This document shows, piece by piece, positions 7,762 through 15,414 of a stretch of 21,146 nt of DNA. The DNA is from Bacteroidota bacterium (GTDB lineage Bacteria > Bacteroidota > Bacteroidia > Chitinophagales > Saprospiraceae). Made by a program: the position numbers and the translations under genes. The stretch covers positions 1-21,146 of the forward strand of contig JAGWYI010000012.1 of assembly GCA_018969455.1 (NCBI GenBank), in the 5' to 3' direction. Numbering within the stretch: position 1 is the first letter of the stretch; each line of letters opens with the position of its first letter. Under the pieces are notes generated by a model. That model was given only the letters and a program-made list of their open reading frames with translations. It was not told the DNA's origin and ran no database searches.

Positions 7762-8346
7762 ATGCATACCATCGAGCCGCATTTTCAATGGCGTGACCTA
7801 TACATTGCATCGGAAGACAGCAAATCGCCGTTTTTTGGATGCAAATACAGCGAATTTTATTTCACGCACAAGTTATACAACTATTATTTGCATCCCCAGT
7901 GGGATGAATTTGGATCAAGCACCTTGTATACCAAAGTGCTTTTTGTGGATTATGATGAAGGATTTGCGCTCATAGAGCTCATCGGGGAATGGAACGACAC
8001 CTTGCACAACGACATCATGTTTTTGAAACGCAGGTTGATAGACCCCATGCTGCGCGAAGCGGTATCCAAATTCATTTTTTTCTGTGAAAATGTGCTCAAC
8101 TTTCACAGTGCAGAGGACGATTATTATGCGGAATGGAGTGAAGACGTGTTGGAAAATCAGGGATGGATTGTGCTGATCAACACCCGCTTGCATGTGGAGG
8201 AAGAATTGCTTGAGAGCCGTTTGCAGCGTTATTTACATTTTGGAGAAGCGTACAACGACATCAACTGGCGGCCTCAGAAGCCTTTGGTGGTTTTTCATCT
8301 GATTCAAGGCGTTTTGAATGGAGAAATAAAACGCCTGGAAGACTAA
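7762..8346 (+). CDS. Conserved-looking protein of unknown function
   Basis: A 194-residue soluble, acidic protein without signal peptide or membrane segments. I do not recognise its family. It is rich in aromatic residues in the first 60 positions (FFGCKYSEFYFTHKLYNYYL) and in acidic residues in the second half (SAEDDYYAEWSEDVLEN). The probably helical segment EEELLESRLQRYLHF follows. The ORF is real: it fills the space between the kinase and the surface-protein gene, reads with the same codon preferences as its neighbours, and has no competing frame. The ATG at 7762 lacks a Shine-Dalgarno sequence. TACCTTTA (7733-7740) is one mismatch from the Bacteroidota -7 box, but no -33 element is properly spaced. 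It is divergent from the kinase, 70 bp apart. Function cannot be inferred. Confidence 0.82.
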   Translation: MHTIEPHFQWRDLYIASEDSKSPFFGCKYSEFYFTHKLYNYYLHPQWDEFGSSTLYTKVLFVDYDEGFALIELIGEWNDTLHNDIMFLKRRLIDPMLREAVSKFIFFCENVLNFHSAEDDYYAEWSEDVLENQGWIVLINTRLHVEEELLESRLQRYLHFGEAYNDINWRPQKPLVVFHLIQGVLNGEIKRLED

Positions 8347-8423
8347 AAACCGTTTTTTTGATTTATATTGCCGGATACGATCATTTTCTACCGTTTTCTC
8401 AATATTGTTTGCAGTTATGGATG

Positions 8424-8431
8424 TATATTTG
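8424..8431 (+). promoter_or_regulatory. Candidate -7 box for the large surface protein
   Basis: TATATTTG matches TAnnTTTG exactly. The nearest upstream TTG (8405-8407) is only 16 nt away, shorter than the usual spacer. Initiation near 8438 would leave a leader of about 130 nt before the ATG at 8570. The remainder of 8347-8569 shows no gene. Confidence 0.42.
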
Positions 8432-8569
8432 CTTTTTATTTAATCCGACAAAGTGTCTTTTTCCGTCGTGGTCTCAGAAAATCGCAAATGAATCGTTAAT
8501 CATACCAGCCGGCAAAAGAATACACGCCTTGATGCGTTTTCGAAGCCGTTGAAAACCAAATCCATCCAC

Positions 8570-11500
8570 ATGACGGCAATCTTACGCCCATTCTTTACCC
8601 TTACACCTGTTTTTCTCCAAATTTTTCTTTTTTTCTTATTTTCTGCCCCTCTTTGTTTGCATGGGCAAGCAGCTGGCATTGAAATTTGTGACAACGGCAT
8701 CGACGACGACGGCGATGGCTTGATCGATTGCTACGACCAGGATTGTACCTGTACGGGGCAATGCGACGATTTTTATTATACGACTTGCAAGGCCGATTGT
8801 TATTTTATTCCTCCTTGCGGTAATCTTTCTCTGGGCGTACAATGGGTGGGTGATGCGCAAACGGGCACCTACTCAACCATCGTTGCAGGCGATATGGATA
8901 AAGACGGTGTTCCAGACATCGTGACTTATCAAACAGAGGCTGCCGACTTGTATGTCATTGACGGTGCAACCGGTAAAACCAAAGTACATGTTTTGGCGCC
9001 CGCTACATTTGCCGGTGGAACTGCGCCCGCCATTGCCGACCTCGATCACGATGGTTTCGGTGAAATTGTGATTGTGGCCAACGACAGGCTGCTGTATTGT
9101 TTTGAACACGATGGAAGTTTGAAATGGAGCAGTGCCATTCAGGTAGGCTATCACCAGCGCTATGTGTTTTCTGTGCCCAATATTGCCGATTTTGACCACA
9201 ATGGATGGGCAGAAATAAACATTGGCAATCAGGTTTTTAATGGTCAGACAGGTGCATTGCTGGCACAAGGCGGCCCCAATGTATCGGCTGGAGAACACCC
9301 CACACGGGTTGCCGGAGGTTTTTCTTTCAATTCAACAGTAGCCATTGATGCTTTGCCCGATGGATTTTGTCCGGACTGCGATGGCCTGGAAATTGTAGCA
9401 GGAAACCAGGTTTTATCTGTCAATTTGATGAACGGACAAGTTACGCCCGTTGTAAGCGCACCGGCGCCCTATCTCGACGGGTTCACCAGCATAGCCGACC
9501 TTGACCGGGATGGCGACCTGGATGCAATCGTGCAAAGTAAAAAGAATGGCTTTAATACTTTATATGCCTGGGATATTGAAACACCCACCATTTTACGTGA
9601 ATATAAATTGCTCAACAACTGGCAGGAAGGCGCCTCCAGAGTGAACGTTGCCGATCTAAACGGCGATGGCAAACTGGAATTCAGTTTTGTCAGTTACCCT
9701 TATTTGTATGCATTGCGCAACGATTTTACCCTGATGTGGAAATTGCAAATCAACGACGCCTCGGCGATCACGTGTTCCAGTGTGTTTGACTTTTGCGGCG
9801 ACGGATCGGCTGAAATTATTTATCGGGATCAGGATAAATTGCGGGTTCTTAATGGCGCCAACGGCCAAATCGTGTGGCAAGATGTATGCACCTCCCTCAC
9901 CCACATTGAAAACCCTCTGGTGCTGGATGTAGACAACGATGGTCAAACTGAAATTGTAATAGAATGTGGCTCTAATGGTTCCCTCCTGCAGGGTACCGTT
10001 GTGGCATATGAAGCCGTTGGGTCGCCAGGCATCGCATCCCGGAAGGTATGGAACCAGCACGGATATTTCAACACCAACATCAATGAAGACCTGAGTGTGC
10101 CCAGGTACCAGCAAAATCCCTGGATCGTAAATGATTCTTTGGTGTTGAATACCTTCATGAATCAATATTTTAACCCTACTTTTCCCGCACCCGACGGGCG
10201 CATTACGGCGCCAAGCATCACCTGCCTACAGGACTCGCTGCAGCTCAGTGTGCAACTTTGCAACAGCGGCGACAAGGCACTTCCGTCTACGACACCCATT
10301 TCTTTTTATGTGGGAAATCCCCAAACAACCCCGGCGGCATGGCTGGGCGCCGTACCCATGGGTTTTAGCCTAAAACCCGATTCTTGCGCCACTTTTTCCG
10401 TAAGAATTCCACGAATTTCAACCGATTCGGTGTTTATTGTGCTCAATGATAACCACAGCAAGCCCACGCCATTTAACTTGAATCAGGATTTTCCGGTGAC
10501 AGGCATTGGAGAGTGCGGTTTTGCCGACAACATTACCGCCTTGCGTTTTTATTACAATCCATCGACGCTCAATTTGGGGCCCGATACTGCCATTTGCGAC
10601 CATACCAGCCTTATGCTTCAGGCGGCAGGACAGGATCTGGTGGCCTGGATCTGGAACGACAACAGCAAACAAGCAAGTTTGCTGGCTAAAGCGCCCGGCT
10701 TTTTCAGCGTTACCAGTACCGACATATGCGGAATTCAACAAAAAGACAGCATCCTCATTCAAATTGACAGCAGTACGGTGGTTTCAATCGGGGCTGATCA
10801 GGCGATTTGTGCTGGCGACGCCGCCCAATTGTCGGAGAGCGGTTTTGATTTTTATCATTGGACGCCTTCTAATGCCGTCAATTGCAATAATTGTCCCCAA
10901 ATACTGGCTTTCCCGCCCAAAACCGGCATTATTGTCCTCGAAGCCGGCTTCAACAACGGTTGTGTAAATCGCGACACGGTTAACATCACGGTACGTGATA
11001 CCTTTAATTATACCGTAGATACCACGATATGTTATGGCCGTACCGTTCAATGGAACGGCCAAACCATTCCCCCCGATGACAAGCGTACATTTTATTTTAC
11101 CACCCACTACGGGTGCGACTCTATCGTGCAGGTGCGCGTACACGGAACGGTAACAGGTACCTATAACATTCAGGTAGACACCGCCGTTTGTTTGGGTAAA
11201 TCTTTGAATTACAATGGATTTGTATTAAAGCCGAACGATCAGAAGATCTTTTTTTTAAGCGCTCAAAGCGGCTGCGACTCCACCGTTCAGGTAAATATTG
11301 TGCCCAAAGACACCTTTTCCACCCAGGAAAACCGGGTAATTTGTTTTGGGGAGCAAAGCACCATTTTTGGTCAGAATTATGCGAGTGACGGGGTTTTTCG
11401 AAAAACCTTTTTGGCTAAAAACGGCTGCGATTCTACCCATACTGTTTCCTTGCAAGTTTTAGACCCCATCAGCCTTAGTTTGCAAACCCTTCCAAGCTGT

Positions 11501-12454
11501 TATGAGGCAGCAACCGGAACCTTAAATCTGAATGTTCTGGGCAGTGCGCCGCCTTTTTCCTACACCTGGAATATTGGCGGCCCGAAAACAGCGCAACGCC
11601 AGAATGTGCCGGCAGGTATTTATTCCGTGACAGTAACCGATGCCAATGATTGCACTGAAACTGCCGCCACTACGGTAAGCGCTTATCCGCCCATTTTGTT
11701 TGAAGCGGGCTCCACAGCCGTTCAATGTTATGGAGAAGCCAACGGAAGCATCACGATAAACAGCCCCAATGCAGGATTGGTTTACAGCCTGGATGGGCAA
11801 AATTTCGATCAAAACAAGGAAAAAACCGGTTTATTGGCGGGTCTTTATCGCGTGTATGCCCAAGATCCTTATGGTTGTGTAGACACTTTGTCGCTTGAAG
11901 TGACCCAACCGCCCTTGCTCACGCTTCAATTGCCCGATGATACCCAACTTGAACTGGGTGATTCCATTCAGTTGAACATCCAAACCAGTGGTTTGACGCC
12001 CATTACCTACCGTTGGAGCCCAGGCGCTTATTTAAATTGCGACAATTGCCGGAACCCATATACGCGCCCACTGGCAGATGTAAAATACGTCCTGGTGGTG
12101 GTAGATAGCAATGGATGTACGGCATCCGATTCCATGCGCATTCAGGTAAATCGAATCATTCATTTTTTCGTACCCAATGCATTTGCACCGGAGTCACAAG
12201 ATGCGCGCAATGGCGTATTTGCACCGGCATGTGGGAAAGCAATCGGGCGCATCCTTTCATTTCAGGTTTATGACCGATGGGGCTCCTTGGTTCATCAGGT
12301 ACAAAACACCTTACCCAACGATGTTGCAAACGCCTGGGACGGAAACATAAGGGGTCGGACAGCGCCACCGGGTGTATACATATGGCTTCTGGAACTCGAA
12401 TTGGTAGACGGCACACGCATCCAAGACAAAGGAAATGTGACTTTGTATCGATAA
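8570..12454 (+). CDS. Large secreted surface protein: FG-GAP propeller, Ig/SprB-like repeats, T9SS type B sorting domain
   Basis: A 1294-residue exported protein. A long hydrophobic signal peptide ends near HGQ (about 33). Next is a NGIDDDGDGLIDCYDQDC acidic loop, then FG-GAP/VCBS-type blades (about 105-500) with repeated DxDxDG loops such as GDMDKDG, DLDHDG, DLDRDG and DVDNDG, expected to bind calcium in a beta-propeller. A CARDB-like domain (about 540-655) follows, then PKD/Ig-like segments (LGPDTAIC, ADQAICAG). Three repeats ending in GCDS lie around 810-960, SprB-like repeats at 965-1116, and a gliding-motility-associated C-terminal domain at 1198-1294 (VPNAFAPE, VYDRWGSLV, PPGVYIW, GNVTLYR). 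The last is the type B signal for type IX secretion, so the protein should reach the cell surface. ATG 8570 is preferred to a TTG at 8549. An adhesin or matrix role is inferred. Confidence 0.92.
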   Translation: MTAILRPFFTLTPVFLQIFLFFLFSAPLCLHGQAAGIEICDNGIDDDGDGLIDCYDQDCTCTGQCDDFYYTTCKADCYFIPPCGNLSLGVQWVGDAQTGTYSTIVAGDMDKDGVPDIVTYQTEAADLYVIDGATGKTKVHVLAPATFAGGTAPAIADLDHDGFGEIVIVANDRLLYCFEHDGSLKWSSAIQVGYHQRYVFSVPNIADFDHNGWAEINIGNQVFNGQTGALLAQGGPNVSAGEHPTRVAGGFSFNSTVAIDALPDGFCPDCDGLEIVAGNQVLSVNLMNGQVTPVVSAPAPYLDGFTSIADLDRDGDLDAIVQSKKNGFNTLYAWDIETPTILREYKLLNNWQEGASRVNVADLNGDGKLEFSFVSYPYLYALRNDFTLMWKLQINDASAITCSSVFDFCGDGSAEIIYRDQDKLRVLNGANGQIVWQDVCTSLTHIENPLVLDVDNDGQTEIVIECGSNGSLLQGTVVAYEAVGSPGIASRKVWNQHGYFNTNINEDLSVPRYQQNPWIVNDSLVLNTFMNQYFNPTFPAPDGRITAPSITCLQDSLQLSVQLCNSGDKALPSTTPISFYVGNPQTTPAAWLGAVPMGFSLKPDSCATFSVRIPRISTDSVFIVLNDNHSKPTPFNLNQDFPVTGIGECGFADNITALRFYYNPSTLNLGPDTAICDHTSLMLQAAGQDLVAWIWNDNSKQASLLAKAPGFFSVTSTDICGIQQKDSILIQIDSSTVVSIGADQAICAGDAAQLSESGFDFYHWTPSNAVNCNNCPQILAFPPKTGIIVLEAGFNNGCVNRDTVNITVRDTFNYTVDTTICYGRTVQWNGQTIPPDDKRTFYFTTHYGCDSIVQVRVHGTVTGTYNIQVDTAVCLGKSLNYNGFVLKPNDQKIFFLSAQSGCDSTVQVNIVPKDTFSTQENRVICFGEQSTIFGQNYASDGVFRKTFLAKNGCDSTHTVSLQVLDPISLSLQTLPSCYEAATGTLNLNVLGSAPPFSYTWNIGGPKTAQRQNVPAGIYSVTVTDANDCTETAATTVSAYPPILFEAGSTAVQCYGEANGSITINSPNAGLVYSLDGQNFDQNKEKTGLLAGLYRVYAQDPYGCVDTLSLEVTQPPLLTLQLPDDTQLELGDSIQLNIQTSGLTPITYRWSPGAYLNCDNCRNPYTRPLADVKYVLVVVDSNGCTASDSMRIQVNRIIHFFVPNAFAPESQDARNGVFAPACGKAIGRILSFQVYDRWGSLVHQVQNTLPNDVANAWDGNIRGRTAPPGVYIWLLELELVDGTRIQDKGNVTLYR

Positions 12455-12481
12455 GGTATCCTTCGCACTTCAAGGTTTTTG

Positions 12482-12536
12482 CCTGGAATTGCCTATGAAA
12501 TACACGGCACAGGGCTATTCAGGCGGAATTCCGAGG
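12482..12536. terminator. Possible imperfect hairpin between convergent genes
   Basis: CCTGGAATTGCC (12482-12493) can pair with GGCGGAATTCCGAGG (12522-12536) as 12 bp with small bulges and a 28-nt loop. It fills the 83-bp gap between the surface-protein stop and the OmpA-family stop. There is no T-tract on either side, so a terminator function is only suggested by position. Confidence 0.33.
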
Positions 12537-12537
12537 G

Positions 12538-14139
12538 TCAGGATTTGAAAAAATAAATTTCCACACGTCGGCTTAATTGTCGAGCTTCCGTCGAATTTGG
12601 GTTTTTGCTGGGTGCGGGTCGGCTTGCGCCGAAACCGCTGTATTGCATGCGGGAAGCGTCGATGCCCTTTTGGAGGAGATAATCGTAACATTTTTTAGCC
12701 CTTTGTTCCGACAAAAGTTGATTGGCAGGCAATTCTCCGCTGTTGTCGGTATGTCCTTCAATTCGAATTTTATAGCTGGGATTATCATTTAAAATCTGGA
12801 TAACCTCGGTTAAGGTGAGGTAAGAAGATTCGAACCAATCCTGCTTTTGTGAATTGAAGTACAAGGCTTTAAATGGAACGCCCACCAGATATTGCGCGAT
12901 TGGACCTGGGCAGCCGCTGTTGGCGGCCGATCCGGGCTTATCGGGGCAGGTATCGTATTGATCGGCAACTCCATCGCCGTCGGTGTCGGGGCATCCCATC
13001 AGGGAGGGCATCCCTTTTATACCCGGGCAATTATCTTTATGATCCGGAATTCCATCATCATCGGTATCCGGACAGCCTTCATACAACACAATACCGGGCA
13101 TATCTGGGCATTTATCGGCAACATCGGCAATTCCATCGAGATCTCTGTCACTGCCGGGGCATCCTTTTAATTGAACAGGGCCCGGGTCATTGGGGCAGGC
13201 GTCGTCGGAATCGGGAATACCATCCAGATCTGTATCCGGACAGCCTTCGAACCGGGCAAATCCGGGCAAATTTGGGCATTTATCCGATGCATCCGGGACG
13301 CTGTCGCGATCGGCATCGGGCAATGCGTTCATTGCTTGAGAATCTGTCAGGCCAGTTTGAGTTCCGTTTGTATTTTCCAGGCCTTGTTGTTTGGCTTTTC
13401 CAAAGCTCCGGCTCAGGGTAATCAAGCCAACTGCATACCAATCATCCGCTTTTGAGTTGCTTACTGCCTTCAATCCATCCAGGTAATCGGAGAAACGGAT
13501 GCGAATGGCTGCCTCCAATCCGAGAGAAGTGCGCTGATTGATTCGAATGCGCAAACCACCGCCAACTGGAATGATGGGGGCAAGAAATGTTCGATTTTGC
13601 CTATCTGCAGCAACTTTCGTATAATCCAAAGCCGGGTTTGGGCCATCTATTTCCTGATAATTGATGTACGGATACGCGTAGGATAGTCCGGCGCCAATGC
13701 TGATAAAAGGGCTGATTTTTCGCAGTTTTTTTTCCGAGGGGACCGAGGAGGAAGGCCCGGTTGCGCCAGACGATTCGGATTTTTGGGCTAATACCGGGTT
13801 TTTATACAGGCCAAAAGGATAAATTTCAATTCTTGCGGCGCCTTCCAAGAAAGGCGAATAAAATCGCAAACCCCGGTTGATGCGCTCCCGGTCCTTAAAT
13901 CGGCTGTCGGCGCCTGCAACCATGCCGATAACGCCATCGGCGCGCAGGGCGATCGTGTTGTTGAGTTGATAGCGTAAAAACCCAACGCCGGCAGGTCTGA
14001 TCAAACCGATCCCATCGGGAAATGGATCAAGTTCACCGATGTAATATGCGCCTCCCAGACCTACACCAAGGTCCCAGTTTTTTTGGGCGAATGCATGGAT
14101 GCATCCAAACAGAAGCAAGAGGGGGATCATTTTTTTCAT
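12538..14139 (-). CDS. OmpA-family outer-membrane protein with thrombospondin type 3 repeats
   Basis: A 533-residue protein. Its signal peptide (MKKMIPLLLLFGCIHAFAQ) is followed by a region of about 230 residues with outer-membrane beta-barrel character (LGVGLGGAYYIGEL near the start). Five thrombospondin type 3 repeats (275-413, DxDxDGxxDxxDxCP pattern) come next, then a C-terminal OmpA peptidoglycan-binding domain. In the latter the diaminopimelate-contacting residues are expected to be D465 in GHTD and R480 in SEQRAKK. The end of the domain has the usual RRVEI. The protein should tie the outer membrane to peptidoglycan through a calcium-stiffened stalk, as in Bacteroidota OprF-like proteins. 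ATG 14139 is chosen over a TTG at 14148. It is convergent with the surface-protein gene. Its upstream region contains GTGGG repeats facing this gene. Confidence 0.92.
   Translation of the reverse strand: MKKMIPLLLLFGCIHAFAQKNWDLGVGLGGAYYIGELDPFPDGIGLIRPAGVGFLRYQLNNTIALRADGVIGMVAGADSRFKDRERINRGLRFYSPFLEGAARIEIYPFGLYKNPVLAQKSESSGATGPSSSVPSEKKLRKISPFISIGAGLSYAYPYINYQEIDGPNPALDYTKVAADRQNRTFLAPIIPVGGGLRIRINQRTSLGLEAAIRIRFSDYLDGLKAVSNSKADDWYAVGLITLSRSFGKAKQQGLENTNGTQTGLTDSQAMNALPDADRDSVPDASDKCPNLPGFARFEGCPDTDLDGIPDSDDACPNDPGPVQLKGCPGSDRDLDGIADVADKCPDMPGIVLYEGCPDTDDDGIPDHKDNCPGIKGMPSLMGCPDTDGDGVADQYDTCPDKPGSAANSGCPGPIAQYLVGVPFKALYFNSQKQDWFESSYLTLTEVIQILNDNPSYKIRIEGHTDNSGELPANQLLSEQRAKKCYDYLLQKGIDASRMQYSGFGASRPAPSKNPNSTEARQLSRRVEIYFFKS
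12901..13320 (-). repeat. Five tandem thrombospondin type 3 repeats within the OmpA-family gene
   Basis: Five units of roughly 75-90 bp encode the calcium-binding DxDxDGxxDxxDxCP repeat. DNA identity persists locally: a 17-nt stretch, GTATCCGGACAGCCTTC, occurs at 13064-13080 and again at 13232-13248, 168 bp apart. Such repeats can expand or contract by recombination. Open frames on the opposite strand here are by-products of the repeats. Confidence 0.8.
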
Positions 14140-14345
14140 ATTCAACAAAGTGTGCTTGGGTTGCTTGTGCGCTCAGATAAAGCAACAATTTTGATTACAA
14201 ACCGGTTATTCGAGTGAATGTAGTAACTTTTTTATCATAGCAACAATTATTCCAATATTATTATACACTTTTTTATACATGCTTAGGTAGTTATAATGTT
14301 ATTTTATTTTAAAGGGTAAACAGGACGAGGAGTTACAGATTAATT

Positions 14346-14400
14346 CCCACAAATTCCCACCAGCAAAAATCGGTTTTAAGATTTTTCCACTTTTTCCCAC
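14346..14400 (-). promoter_or_regulatory. Array of four GTGGN direct repeats (candidate MraZ boxes) facing the OmpA-family gene
   Basis: On the minus strand GTGGG occurs at 14400-14396, GTGGA at 14390-14386, and GTGGG at 14360-14356 and 14350-14346. The starts fall at offsets 0, 10, 40 and 50, so all four lie on one helical face. MraZ in E. coli and Mollicutes binds GTGG-type direct repeats with a 10-bp period. AAAGTGGGAAAAAGTGGAAA resembles the Mollicutes form closely. Binding is inferred. Confidence 0.55.
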
Positions 14401-14430
14401 TTTGCGCGGGCTTTTGGCTCAAAGGCATTT

Positions 14431-14450
14431 TTTCCTTGCAAAAAAGGAAA
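14431..14450. other. Small perfect hairpin in intergenic region
   Basis: TTTCCTT (14431-14437) and AAGGAAA (14444-14450) form a 7-bp stem with a 6-nt loop. It is AT-rich and has no T-tract. It could be chance in such AT-rich DNA. Confidence 0.3.
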
Positions 14451-14540
14451 GATTATCATTGGAAACGCCCCTTAATTTCAAGAATAAAAGCAAGGAATGA
14501 AGCCATTTCAGGATTCTAAGGCAGGCATGGTTATTTTTTT

Positions 14541-14555
14541 AACACTTTTTACCAC
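14541..14555 (-). promoter_or_regulatory. Degenerate GTGGT/GTGTT pair, 10-bp period
   Basis: Minus-strand GTGGT (14555-14551) is followed 10 bp later by GTGTT (14545-14541), with an A5 spacer. It resembles the other candidate MraZ boxes but has one degenerate half, so it is weak on its own. Confidence 0.3.
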
Positions 14556-14635
14556 CATATAAAATATTCATTTTCAATAATTTACAAATTTTATTTAAAA
14601 AATTTAATTTTAAACTCCGATTTATTCACAAATTA

Positions 14636-14671
14636 GTGGTAAAATGTGGTAGAAAGAAATACATTTGTGGT
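14636..14671 (+). promoter_or_regulatory. mraZ promoter overlapped by candidate MraZ boxes
   Basis: TACATTTG (14660-14667) is an exact TAnnTTTG -7 box. GTGGT occurs at 14636-14640 and 14646-14650 (10-bp period), covering the expected -33 position and spacer, and again at 14667-14671 at the end of the -7 box. Transcription would start near 14674, about 64 nt before the mraZ TTG. The layout fits autorepression by MraZ, as described for E. coli. Confidence 0.6.
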
Positions 14672-14737
14672 ATGAATTCAGCCATTCTATTGAATGCCTA
14701 AATTCAGATAGCAGAAACTTTAATAAAGTCCCACACT

Positions 14738-15265
14738 TTGCAACTCATTGGCGAATTTCAAGTGGCCCTGGATAACAAGGGTCGGATGCGCCTTCCAACC
14801 GCGCTACTGCGTCAGTTGTCAGCTCCCACAGCTACTACTGATGAGCAGAGTGGTTATGAGTTTGTTGTTAACCGAGGTTTTGAAAAATGTCTTACCCTCT
14901 ATCCCAAACCTGTGTGGGATGCCATTACGATCAAGTTGAGCAAGCTCAACCGTTTTAACGATCGGAATCGGATGTTCATTCGGTCATTTTATTTGGGCGC
15001 CTATCCGGTAACTACGGATTCGGCCGATCGAATTCTGCTACAAAAACCTTTGATGGACTATGCTGGATTGCAAGACGATGCAATTTTGGTAGCCATGGAT
15101 GACCGAATTGAGATTTGGTCGCCGGACAGTTATCAATCGCTGGCTTCGATGGATTCCAATGCTTTTGCCGACCTGGCCAACCAGGTAATGGGTGGAGGCG
15201 AGGACGGCGCCGGCGCTCAGGATGGTCCCAGCCTGGATGCGCTATTTGGCCATTCGGGCATTTAA
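14738..15265 (+). CDS. mraZ: Transcriptional regulator MraZ
   Basis: A 175-residue MraZ, a ring-forming DNA-binding protein of the SpoVT-AbrB fold that regulates the division and cell-wall (dcw) cluster. The first swapped-hairpin repeat is GEFQVALDNKGRMRLPTALL (5-24). The second is FYLGAYPVTTDSADRILLQKPL (84-105) with DAILVAMDDRIEIWSP (114-129). The protein is longer than the usual 140-155 residues because of an acidic, Gly-rich tail (about 141-175). The start must be the TTG at 14738: the frame upstream has a stop at 14699 and no ATG in between, while the family N-terminus begins exactly here. It is first in the cluster, 149 bp before rsmH. Candidate binding sites overlap its promoter at 14636-14671. 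Confidence 0.95.
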   Translation: MQLIGEFQVALDNKGRMRLPTALLRQLSAPTATTDEQSGYEFVVNRGFEKCLTLYPKPVWDAITIKLSKLNRFNDRNRMFIRSFYLGAYPVTTDSADRILLQKPLMDYAGLQDDAILVAMDDRIEIWSPDSYQSLASMDSNAFADLANQVMGGGEDGAGAQDGPSLDALFGHSGI

Positions 15266-15414
15266 TTGGCAGAAGAACCAATTTTCAAGAACGGCTGTTT
15301 GAAAGGCAGCACACTTATTGATGTATTGAACTGATTTTCAACAATTTAGGTCGCCTGAATTGTTTTGAACGGCGCATAAACCCAAACTCCAAAACCATAA
15401 ACAGCAGGATCACC

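Larger units (their letters stand above)
14140..14737. other. AT-rich intergenic region upstream of the dcw cluster
   Basis: About 600 bp without a gene on either strand, separating the divergent OmpA-family and mraZ genes. Its content is regulatory: GTGGN repeat clusters (listed separately), the mraZ promoter, and a small hairpin at 14431-14450. I found no good TAnnTTTG box for the OmpA-family gene in it. Confidence 0.7.

Noticed and set aside
8358..8552. 64-codon plus-strand open frame before the large surface protein
   Set aside because: It covers the candidate promoter, shows no protein features and has atypical codon use.
8549..8569. TTG at 8549 as start of the large surface protein
   Set aside because: An ATG 21 bp downstream gives a normal signal peptide, and there is no ribosome binding site favouring the TTG.
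12873..13455. Long plus-strand open frames (182 and 94 codons)
   Set aside because: They are antisense to the thrombospondin type 3 repeats. The repeated DNA keeps stops out of the opposite frames.
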